Positions 11,037 to 18,703 of a stretch of 64,000 nucleotides of DNA are shown here, in pieces. Position numbers and translations under genes: made by a program. The DNA comes from BOG-908 sp963751795 (GTDB lineage: Bacteria > Pseudomonadota > Alphaproteobacteria > Acetobacterales > Acetobacteraceae), in contig CAVVVI010000004.1 in NCBI GenBank assembly GCA_963751795.1, positions 1,240,001 through 1,304,000 of the forward strand, written 5' to 3'. Position 1 is the stretch's first letter. Each line of letters starts with the position of its first letter. The notes under the pieces are model-generated. The model was not told where the DNA came from. It did no database searches and saw only the letters and a list, made by a program, of their open reading frames with translations.

Positions 11037-14000
11037 ATGTCGCTCTCCGCACCCTTCATCGCCCGCCCGATCGCGACCTGCCTGCTCTCCGTGGCCGTCC
11101 TGCTCGGCGGCGCGCTGGGCTACGGCGCACTGCCGGTCAGCGCGCTGCCGCAGGTTGATTTTCCCACCATCGTGGTCACCACCAGCTACCCCGGCGCCGG
11201 GCCGGATACGATGTCCACCCTGGTGACCGCCCCGCTGGAACGCCAGCTCGGCCAGATCAACGGCATCTCCACGATGCAGAGCTCCTCGGCGGTGGGCACC
11301 AGCGAGATTACGCTGCAGTTCGACCTCTCGCGCAGCATCGACGGTGCCGCGCAGGACGTGCAGGCGGCCATCAACGCGGCACAGGGCATATTGCCCGCAT
11401 CCCTGCCCTATCCGCCCAGCTACAACCGCGTGAACCCGGCCGACGCGCCGATCATGAGCCTGGCCATCACCAGCGACACGGTGGCCATCGACCAGGTGGC
11501 CGACGCAGCCGACACGCTGCTGCAGCCCAAGCTGAGCCAGATCGACGGCGTGGGCCGCGTCGTGGTGCAAGGCGGGCTGAAGCCGGCCATCCGCGTGCAG
11601 CTCGATCCCGCACGGCTGGCCGCCTACGGGCTCAGCCTGGAAGACGTACGCACCGCCATCAATGCCGCCAATGTCAGCGGCGCCAAAGGCAGCTTCAACG
11701 GGCCGCACGTCTCCTACGCGGTGGGCACCAACGACCAGCTGGTCACGCCCGAGGCCTACCGCACGCTGATCCTGGCCTGGCGCTCCGGCGCCGCGGTGCG
11801 GCTGAGCGACGTGGGCACCGTTACCCACGGCGTGGAAAACGATCGCGTGGCGGCCTGGTTCAAAGGCCGCCCGGCGGTGTTGCTGGACGTGCAGCGCCAG
11901 CCGGGTGCGAACATCGTGGGCACCGTCAAAGCGGTGCAGGACGAGCTGCCCGAACTGACCCGCGCGCTGCCGCCCGGCGTGCGCATGGAGGTAGCCGCCG
12001 ACCGCACACAGACCATCCGCGCCTCGGTAGCCGATGTGCAGGGCACGCTTCTGCTGGCGATGGCGCTCGTGGTAGCGGTGATCTACCTGTTCCTGCGCAG
12101 CTGGCGCGCCACAATCATCCCCGCCGTGGCCCTGCCGCTGAGCCTGATCGGCACGTTCGGCGTCATGTCCTGGCTCGGCTACGGGCTGGATAATCTCTCG
12201 CTGATGGCGCTGACGGTCGCCTCCGGCTTCGTGGTGGACGACGCGATCGTCATGATCGAGAACGTGGTGCGCTACATCGAAGCCGGCGTGCCGCCGCTGG
12301 AAGCCGCCTATCGCGGCGCCGGGCAGATCGGCTTCACCATCGTCTCGCTCACCGTCTCGCTGATTGCGGTGTTCATTCCGCTGCTGTTCATGGGCGGCGT
12401 GGTGGGCCGGCTGTTCAAGGAGTTTTCCGTTACGCTGTCGGTGGCCGTCGCCGTCTCGGCGGTGATCTCGCTCACACTCACGCCGATGATGTGCGCGCGG
12501 CTGCTGCGCGCGCCCAAGCCGCGCGGACCCACCCGCAGCGAGCGCTTCTTCACCGGGCTGCTGGAACGCTATCGGCGCAGCCTAGTGGTCAGCCTGCGCC
12601 ACCAGCGCCTGGTGCTCGGGCTGGCGGGCCTGACGCTGGTGGGAACCGTGCTGCTGTATCTGATCGTGCCCAAGGGCTTCCTGCCGCAGCAGGATACCGG
12701 CGCCATCATCGCCACCACCGAGGCCGCGCAGAATATCTCCATCCCCGCCATGGCCAGCCTGCAGCTGCGCGCCGCCGGCATTGTCGAGCGAGACCCGGCG
12801 GTGGCCAGCGTTGCCTCGCTGGTGGGCGCCGGCAGCGTGAACCCCACGCCCAATGTCGGCCGGCTGTCGATCACGCTGAAGCCGCGGCGGCAGCGCGCGG
12901 CGATGCCGGTGGTGATCGCGCGCCTGCAGGCCGCCTTGCGCGACGTGCCCGGGCTCTCGGCCTTCATGCAGCCCGTGCAGGACATCCAGATCGGCGCCCG
13001 CGTCAGCCGCACGCGCTATCAATACACGCTCACCGACACCGACGCGGCCGAGCTGGCGCACTGGACGCCGCTGCTGATGCAAAAGCTGCAGCAATCGCCG
13101 GAACTGGTGAGCGTGACCAGCGACCAGCAGGATGACGGCTTTGCCACCGAGATCGTGGTGGACCGCGACCGCGCAACGCGGCTCGGCGTGACCATGCAGG
13201 CGATCGAGGACGTGCTCTACGACGCGTTCGGGCAGCGCCAGGTGAGTACCATCTACCAGCAATCCAACCAGTACCGCGTGATTCTGTCGGCCGATCCCGC
13301 CTGGGTGGCCGATCCGGCATCGCTGGCACGGCTGCGCGTGCCGGGCACGGTGGCGAGCTTCGGCGCCAACGGCGCGGCACAGGTGGCCACCACAACGGTG
13401 GCCACCACCAACACCGTCAGCCAGGTGCCGCTGATGGCCATCGCCCATCTGGTGCGCCGCACCGCGCCGCTGGTGATCACCCACCAATCGCAGTTCCCTG
13501 CCGTGACACTCAGCTTCGACGTGCGCGCCGGCGCATCGCTCGGTCAGGCCGTGGCTGCCGTGCAGCAGGCCGAAGCCGATATCGGCATGCCAGCCAGCAT
13601 CATCGGCGCCTATTCCGGCGACGCGGCCGAATTCCAGCGCTCGCTCGCCGCCGAGCCGTGGCTGATCCTGGCGGCCGTGGCGGTGATCTACATCGTGCTC
13701 GGCGTGCTCTACGAAAGCTTCATCCACCCGGTGACGATCCTGTCCACCCTGCCGTCGGCCGGCATCGGCGCGCTGCTGGCGCTGATGGCTACCGGCAGCG
13801 ATCTCTCCATCGTGGCGCTGGTCGGCATCGTGCTGCTGATGGGTATCGTCAAGAAGAACGGCATTCTGGTAGTGGATTTCGCACTGGAAGCCGAACGCAC
13901 GCGCGGCATTTCGCCAGAGGAAGCCGCTGTGGAAGCCTGCGTGCTGCGTTTCCGGCCGATCATGATGACGACCGCGGCCGCCCTGCTCGGCGCGCTGCCG

Positions 14001-14183
14001 CTTGTGCTGGATCACGGCACCGGTTCCGAACTGCGCCGCCCGTTGGGCGTGGCGATCGTAGGCGGGCTGCTGCTGAGCCAGGTCCTGACGTTGTACACGA
14101 CGCCCGCGATTTACGTGGCGTTCGAACGTGCGCGAGCGCGGTTCGCGGCCCGGCGGTCTGCGGGTTTGGCGGTGGCGGAGTGA
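11037..14183 (+). CDS. RND efflux permease, MdtB/MdtC-like (first copy)
   Basis: 1048 residues, the usual HAE1-RND length. It starts MSLSAPFIARPIATCLL; an in-frame ATG nine codons upstream is less likely. The proton-relay aspartates D401 and D402 lie in FVVDDAIVMIENV (TM4), and the TM10 lysine in GIVKKNGILVVDFA. Two large periplasmic loops, duplicated fold, 12 membrane spans. The family exports drugs, bile salts or metal chelates across the outer membrane together with an adaptor and a TolC-like channel. Neither partner is adjacent. The next RND permease follows 580 bp downstream, like mdtB-mdtC, so the two probably form a heteromeric pump. Confidence 0.92.
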   Translation: MSLSAPFIARPIATCLLSVAVLLGGALGYGALPVSALPQVDFPTIVVTTSYPGAGPDTMSTLVTAPLERQLGQINGISTMQSSSAVGTSEITLQFDLSRSIDGAAQDVQAAINAAQGILPASLPYPPSYNRVNPADAPIMSLAITSDTVAIDQVADAADTLLQPKLSQIDGVGRVVVQGGLKPAIRVQLDPARLAAYGLSLEDVRTAINAANVSGAKGSFNGPHVSYAVGTNDQLVTPEAYRTLILAWRSGAAVRLSDVGTVTHGVENDRVAAWFKGRPAVLLDVQRQPGANIVGTVKAVQDELPELTRALPPGVRMEVAADRTQTIRASVADVQGTLLLAMALVVAVIYLFLRSWRATIIPAVALPLSLIGTFGVMSWLGYGLDNLSLMALTVASGFVVDDAIVMIENVVRYIEAGVPPLEAAYRGAGQIGFTIVSLTVSLIAVFIPLLFMGGVVGRLFKEFSVTLSVAVAVSAVISLTLTPMMCARLLRAPKPRGPTRSERFFTGLLERYRRSLVVSLRHQRLVLGLAGLTLVGTVLLYLIVPKGFLPQQDTGAIIATTEAAQNISIPAMASLQLRAAGIVERDPAVASVASLVGAGSVNPTPNVGRLSITLKPRRQRAAMPVVIARLQAALRDVPGLSAFMQPVQDIQIGARVSRTRYQYTLTDTDAAELAHWTPLLMQKLQQSPELVSVTSDQQDDGFATEIVVDRDRATRLGVTMQAIEDVLYDAFGQRQVSTIYQQSNQYRVILSADPAWVADPASLARLRVPGTVASFGANGAAQVATTTVATTNTVSQVPLMAIAHLVRRTAPLVITHQSQFPAVTLSFDVRAGASLGQAVAAVQQAEADIGMPASIIGAYSGDAAEFQRSLAAEPWLILAAVAVIYIVLGVLYESFIHPVTILSTLPSAGIGALLALMATGSDLSIVALVGIVLLMGIVKKNGILVVDFALEAERTRGISPEEAAVEACVLRFRPIMMTTAAALLGALPLVLDHGTGSELRRPLGVAIVGGLLLSQVLTLYTTPAIYVAFERARARFAARRSAGLAVAE

Positions 14184-14192
14184 CGGGAGAAG

Positions 14193-14234
14193 GCAAGCGC
14201 TTCTTTTTTGCAAAAAAGAAGCAAAAAACTTTTG
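14193..14234 (+). repeat. A/T-rich hairpin repeat, copy R2
   Basis: Begins 10 bp after the first RND stop. The stem is GCTTCTTTTTT / AAAAAAGAAGC around GC, a perfect 12-bp arm, followed by AAAAAACTTTTG. Its base pairs differ from R3 and R4 (GCTTC/GAAGC instead of GTCC/GGAC) but pairing is kept. Copy R3 at 14700 faces it in inverted orientation. Confidence 0.85.
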
Positions 14235-14269
14235 TTCCTTTGGTGCGGGCTGAGGGGGAGCGACGCGCT

Positions 14270-14767
14270 TTGTTTGACGACCATGCGCGTGCCGACAGGA
14301 TCCTGACTTGGGTGACCTTCGCTGCAAGCGTCGGCTATATAGCTTGCTCCTGGCGACACACGCTCTCGGATCTAGCGTTTTGCTATTTCATAATTTTCAT
14401 GATCGCACTGGATGCACTCAAGCTGATTTATTTGTCGAACCCTTCTATCTCGGACGAACGCTGGATACGACATGCTTTCAGCTTTGTCGTGTTAGCGCTC
14501 GATAGTGTTTTACTCTGCTCAATGCTGGTCTTGGGCGCGAAATTTGCAAATTTAGTATTTGTCTCTCTTCTATGGGCTTTCGTCCTGTTTATCCAATCGT
14601 ATCCGCCATGGGACCCCGAGGCGGCGCGGAACAAACGATGGTGGAAACCAACTACAACTCTAACCGCAGTAAACACCCAACCCGCCCCACCGCCAGAAGC
14701 GAAAGTTTTTTGGTCCTTTTTCGCAAAAAAGGACTGCTTCCTCCCTTCCACCCAGGCCAAAGCATGA
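14270..14767 (+). CDS. A/T-rich small membrane protein of unknown function
   Basis: 165 residues if started at TTG 14270, which has AGGGGGAG at 14252-14259 ahead of it; GTG at 14243 is the alternative. About four hydrophobic spans: ILTWVTFAASVGYIACSW, LAFCYFIIFMIALDALKLIY, a span near FSFVVLALDSVLLCSML and FVSLLWAFVLFIQS. Base composition from about 14330 to 14640 is clearly richer in A and T than both RND genes. The frame runs through repeat R3 and stops at TGA 14765-14767, overlapping the ATG of the second RND gene (ATGA). I recognise no family. The tail after about residue 125 includes translated repeat and may not be functional. Confidence 0.5.
   Translation: MFDDHARADRILTWVTFAASVGYIACSWRHTLSDLAFCYFIIFMIALDALKLIYLSNPSISDERWIRHAFSFVVLALDSVLLCSMLVLGAKFANLVFVSLLWAFVLFIQSYPPWDPEAARNKRWWKPTTTLTAVNTQPAPPPEAKVFWSFFAKKDCFLPSTQAKA
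14700..14740 (-). repeat. A/T-rich hairpin repeat, copy R3 (inverted)
   Basis: On the plus strand it reads AAAGTTTTTTGG and then a GTCC-T5 / A6-GGAC stem and CTGCTTC. It is inverted relative to R2, so the two ACTTTTG ends face each other across the A/T-rich ORF. It ends about 24 bp before the second RND start codon. Confidence 0.85.
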
Positions 14768-17700
14768 ACTTCTCCACCCTCTTCATCATGCGGCCCGTCG
14801 CCACGCTCCTGCTCTCGCTCGGCCTCATGGTCGGCGGCGTCGTCGCCTACCAGTTCCTCCCCGTGGCCGCCCTGCCGAACGTGGACGTGCCCGCCATCGT
14901 GGTGTTCGCATCGCGCCCGGGCGCCGATCCGGCCACCATGGCCAACTCCATCGCCGCCCCGCTGGAGCGTCGCATCGGCGAGATCGGCGGCGTGTCGGAT
15001 CTGTTTTCCACCAGCTCGGTGGGCAACGCCAACGTCATCGTGCTGTTCGACCTCGACCGGACCACCGACGATTCGGCGCGCGCGGTGCAATCGGCGCTGA
15101 ATGCGGCGCAGACGGATCTGCCGAGCGGCTTGCCGGTGCGGCCCACCTACAAGAAGTTCAACCCCGCCGATCTGGCGATCATGACGATCGCTCTGTCGTC
15201 GGATCAGCTGAACGTGGGCCAGATCTACGAGGCGGCCGACACCGTCCTGCAGCAGCGTTTCAGCCAGGTCGAGGGCGTCAGCCGCGTGCAGATCGATGGC
15301 GGGCAGACGCCGGCCATCCGCGTGCAGCTCGATCCCGGGGCGTTGCGTGCGGCCGGCATTTCGGCTGACGACGTGCGACAGGCGATCGTGCACGCCAACG
15401 TGCTGGAGCCGACAGGCAGTTTCCAAGGGCCCAAGCGCGCCGAGGAAATCACCATCAACGGCCAGATCCGCCGCGCGGCGGCGTATGGGCGCGTGGTGCT
15501 GAAGGCCGGCAACGGCGCAGTGCTGCGGCTGTCCGACGTGGCGCGCGTCACCGACGGTGTGAGCAACGTGCGCCTGGCGGCGTGGAACGGCCACAAGCAG
15601 GCGATCCTGCTGCGGATCTACAAGATTCCGGGTGCCAACGTCATCGATACGGTGGACCGCGTGCGGGCGCTGCTGCCGCAGGTGGCGCATTGGATTTCGC
15701 CCGATATCCGCATGACCGTGCTGGACGACCGCACGCAGACGATCCGAGCCAGCACCAACGACGTGAAGATCACGCTGCTGATCACCGGCGCGCTGGTGCT
15801 GGTGACGGTGTTCATCTTCCTGCGCCGCGTGGCAGCCACCGTGGCCGCGGCCGTCACGGTGCCGCTGTCGCTGGCCGCCACGGCCATCGGCATGTGGGCG
15901 TTCGGCTTCTCGCTCAACAACTACTCGCTGATGGCGATCACCATCTCGGTGGGCTTCGTGGTGGACGATGCCATCGTGATGATCGAGAACATCGCCCGGC
16001 TGCGCGAACAGGGTATGTCGCGGCTGGAAGCGGCCATCACCGGCGCGCGGCAGATCGGCTTCACCGTCGTCTCCATCACGCTGTCGCTGGTGGCGGTATT
16101 CATCCCGCTGCTGTTCATGGGCGGGCTGCTCGGCCGCATCCTGCACGAATTCGCCTGGACGCTGACCATCGCCATCGTCGTCTCCGCCGTGGTCTCGCTC
16201 ACGCTCACGCCGATGGTGTGCGGCCGCCTGATCGACCGCGAGCCGACCGGCTGGCTGGGCAGGATCGATGCCGCAACCGAACGGATGTTCCAGGGCATCA
16301 CCCGCCGTTATATGGTCGGCTGCGACTGGAGCCTGCGCCACCGCTGGACGATGCTGTTCGTGACCGTGCTCACGGTCGTGGTCACGTTCTACCTGTATGG
16401 CAACGTGCCAAAGAACTTCGTGGCCGACCAGGATACCGGCCTGCTCCGCGGCACCACCGAGGGCGCGGCCAGCGTTTCGTTTGACGAGATGGTGCGCCAG
16501 CAGCAGCGCGTGGTGGACATCATTCTGCGCGACCCCGCGGTGGCCGCCGTCGGATCGACGGTGGGTGTGGCCAACGGCTTCGACCTCGCCAACCAGGGCA
16601 CGCTCATCATCTCGCTCAAGCCGCGTTCGGAAGGCCGCGCCAAGGCGCGCGACGTGATCGCGCGGCTTCGCCCGCAACTCGATCCGATCGCCAGCCTGCA
16701 TACCGTGCTGTTCGCGCCCGGCGATTTCGGCGGCGGCAACAAGCAGGGTGCCGGCGGGCAATACAGCTTCAACGTGCTGGGCGATAACCTCGAAGAGCTG
16801 GCCACATGGGAAAGCCGGATCGAAACGCGACTGCAGCACGAGCCGGGCTTCATCGACGTCACCTCCGATCAGGATTCCGCCTCGCCGCAGGTGACCGTGG
16901 CCATCGACCGGCAGGCCGCCTCGCGCCTGCACGTCTCGGCCGCGGCAATCGACATCGCGCTGGGCAACGCCTTCGCGCAGCGGCCGATCTCGACGATCTA
17001 CGCGCAGCGCAACCAGTACAGCGTCATCCTGGAGACGCTCCCCTGGCTGCAACGCGACCCGCATTACCTGGATCACGTCTATGTCGGCGCCGATACCGGC
17101 CGCCCGGTGCCGCTCAGCGCGGTGGCGCATTTCAGCTACGGTATCGTAGCGCTGAACGTAGTGCACGATGCGCAGCGTGTGGCCGGCGAGATCAGCTACA
17201 ACCTCAAGCCCACGCTGGCGATGGGCGACGCGGTCAACCGCGCCAAGGCGATCGTGGCCGAAATGTCGCCGCCGCCCACCGTGCACATCTCGTTCGAGGG
17301 TGACGCCAAGCTGTTCATGCAGTCGCTGGCGAGCGAGCCGGCGCTGATCGGCGCGGCGCTGCTGTCGATCTACATCGTGCTCGGCGTACTCTACGAAAGC
17401 CTGCTGCACCCGATAACCATCATGTCCACCCTGCCCTCGGCCGGGCTGGGCGCGCTGCTCGGCATCCTGGTCACCGGCACGGAGTTCGGTGTGCTCAGCG
17501 TGATCGGCATTGTGCTGCTCATGGGCATCGTGAAGAAGAACGCGATCATGCTGGTCGATTTCGCGCTCGATGCGCAGCGCGAGCGCGGCATGACGCCCGA
17601 AGCCGCCATTCGCGAAGCCTGCGTGGAACGCTTCCGCCCGATCATCATGACCACGCTGACCGCTTTGTGCGGTTCGCTGCCGCTCGCTCTGGCGTTCGGC

Positions 17701-17865
17701 ACGGGGTCGGAACTGCGCCGCCCGCTGGGCATCGCCATCGTCGGTGGCCTCGTGGTCAGCCAGGCGCTCACGCTGTTCACCACGCCGGTCATCTACCTGA
17801 TCCTGGAACGGCGGGCCCGGGGCGTGCGACGGCGCATCGTGCACGGCGTGGTGCCGGCCGAATGA
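14764..17865 (+). CDS. RND efflux permease, MdtB/MdtC-like (second copy)
   Basis: 1033 residues starting MNFSTLFIMRPVATLLLSL at ATG 14764; longer upstream frames read through the repeat and are rejected. D401 and D402 in FVVDDAIVMIENI and the lysine in GIVKKNAIMLVDFA mark an active proton-driven HAE1-RND pump, at the same residue numbers as the first copy. The two proteins are paralogues, not recent duplicates: they differ throughout the loops. The ATG overlaps the stop of the small membrane ORF by four bases. No membrane-fusion protein or TolC homologue lies in the window, so these must come from elsewhere. Confidence 0.92.
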   Translation: MNFSTLFIMRPVATLLLSLGLMVGGVVAYQFLPVAALPNVDVPAIVVFASRPGADPATMANSIAAPLERRIGEIGGVSDLFSTSSVGNANVIVLFDLDRTTDDSARAVQSALNAAQTDLPSGLPVRPTYKKFNPADLAIMTIALSSDQLNVGQIYEAADTVLQQRFSQVEGVSRVQIDGGQTPAIRVQLDPGALRAAGISADDVRQAIVHANVLEPTGSFQGPKRAEEITINGQIRRAAAYGRVVLKAGNGAVLRLSDVARVTDGVSNVRLAAWNGHKQAILLRIYKIPGANVIDTVDRVRALLPQVAHWISPDIRMTVLDDRTQTIRASTNDVKITLLITGALVLVTVFIFLRRVAATVAAAVTVPLSLAATAIGMWAFGFSLNNYSLMAITISVGFVVDDAIVMIENIARLREQGMSRLEAAITGARQIGFTVVSITLSLVAVFIPLLFMGGLLGRILHEFAWTLTIAIVVSAVVSLTLTPMVCGRLIDREPTGWLGRIDAATERMFQGITRRYMVGCDWSLRHRWTMLFVTVLTVVVTFYLYGNVPKNFVADQDTGLLRGTTEGAASVSFDEMVRQQQRVVDIILRDPAVAAVGSTVGVANGFDLANQGTLIISLKPRSEGRAKARDVIARLRPQLDPIASLHTVLFAPGDFGGGNKQGAGGQYSFNVLGDNLEELATWESRIETRLQHEPGFIDVTSDQDSASPQVTVAIDRQAASRLHVSAAAIDIALGNAFAQRPISTIYAQRNQYSVILETLPWLQRDPHYLDHVYVGADTGRPVPLSAVAHFSYGIVALNVVHDAQRVAGEISYNLKPTLAMGDAVNRAKAIVAEMSPPPTVHISFEGDAKLFMQSLASEPALIGAALLSIYIVLGVLYESLLHPITIMSTLPSAGLGALLGILVTGTEFGVLSVIGIVLLMGIVKKNAIMLVDFALDAQRERGMTPEAAIREACVERFRPIIMTTLTALCGSLPLALAFGTGSELRRPLGIAIVGGLVVSQALTLFTTPVIYLILERRARGVRRRIVHGVVPAE

Positions 17866-17886
17866 GCCGGCGCCGGCCCGCGCACG

Positions 17887-18075
17887 TCAGCTTGGCGGCG
17901 GCGCGCCCTGTTCGATGACCAGTGCCACGACTGCGGTGTTGACCAGCACCTTGCCCGCATCCTCGAAATTCACTGTCACCCGCGCACCATCCACCGATTG
18001 AATTTGGCCCAACCCCCAGCCTGGCTGGCCAGGGTGGCGCACGAACTGACCCGGCTCATAGACGGAACCCAACAT
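17887..18075 (-). CDS. DUF3553 small protein
   Basis: 62 residues, almost entirely the DUF3553 domain: VRHPGQPGWGLGQIQSV, then RVTVNFEDAGKVLVN. This is a compact, probably cytosolic beta-rich domain of unknown role, common in alphaproteobacteria and familiar next to histidine phosphotransferase and chemotaxis genes. The ATG (18075-18073 on the minus strand) shares CATG with the start codon of the divergent chpT-like gene, so each gene must be transcribed from inside the other's coding region. It converges on the RND gene with a 21-bp gap. Confidence 0.85.
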   Translation of the reverse strand: MLGSVYEPGQFVRHPGQPGWGLGQIQSVDGARVTVNFEDAGKVLVNTAVVALVIEQGAPPPS

Positions 18076-18646
18076 GGATCACTCCCCTTCCGGCGGCAGC
18101 GCCCAGGATTTGGCGGGCGCACTCTGTGCCAGGGTCTGCCACGATCTGGCCGGAACGCTGGGCGCGCTGGGCGGCATGCTGGACATGGTGGCCGAGTCGC
18201 CGGATGCGGAGGCACTTGCCCTCGCCCAGGCCTGCGCCAGGGAGATGGCGGCCCGCCTCCGCCTGCTGCGGGCCGCCTGGGGCAGCCAGGCGGAAGTGCC
18301 GGCGTTGACGGACCTGCTGGATGGCCTGCCGAACGCCGAGCGGCTGCGGGTGGATCTGGACGGCTTGGCGCCGCTCGAGGGCGACGCCTTGCGCCAGCTC
18401 GCCCTCAGCCTGCTGGTGGTGGCCGCCGGCGCCCTGCCCCGCGGCGGCAGCATCGCGGTCAGCGGCGGCGGGCGCCGGATCGCGCTGCGTATCGAAGGCT
18501 TGCAGGCAGCCTGGCCGGCAGCGTTGCAGGGCGCCGCCGTGCCGGCCGAGCCGCGCCTGGTGGGCGTGGCGATGGCGCGCCTGCAGGCCGCTACCCTCGG
18601 CCTCGCCCTGCGCGTCGCCTCGCCCACGGTGCTGGAAGCGGGCTGA
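18074..18646 (+). CDS. chpT: Histidine phosphotransferase, ChpT family
   Basis: 190 residues. The phosphoacceptor histidine H23 lies in ALCARVCHDLAGTLGAL at the start of the dimerising helical hairpin, with a degenerate ATPase-like C-terminal domain (about residues 80-185), as in ChpT. In Caulobacter, ChpT passes phosphate from CckA to CtrA and CpdR. Here it is the first gene before cheA, so it may instead, or also, link chemotaxis receivers to the CtrA pathway. The start codon overlaps that of the divergent DUF3553 gene. Family assignment is good; equivalence to the cell-cycle ChpT is not shown. Confidence 0.75.
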   Translation: MDHSPSGGSAQDLAGALCARVCHDLAGTLGALGGMLDMVAESPDAEALALAQACAREMAARLRLLRAAWGSQAEVPALTDLLDGLPNAERLRVDLDGLAPLEGDALRQLALSLLVVAAGALPRGGSIAVSGGGRRIALRIEGLQAAWPAALQGAAVPAEPRLVGVAMARLQAATLGLALRVASPTVLEAG

Positions 18647-18703
18647 CCGTCCGGCTTTACGAAATCTTCGTGCGCGCGGCGGATGCTGGGCAGCGGAGGC
18701 TTC

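Noticed and set aside
14193..14745. R2/R3-framed region as an insertion sequence
   Set aside because: No transposase, no clear target duplication, and the same repeats occur singly elsewhere; kept only as a possible cargo unit.
14428..17844. 1138-codon open frame on the minus strand opposite the second RND gene
   Set aside because: High-GC DNA leaves antisense frames open; the product is His/Arg/Gln-rich without any fold signature, and the plus-strand RND protein is fully conserved.
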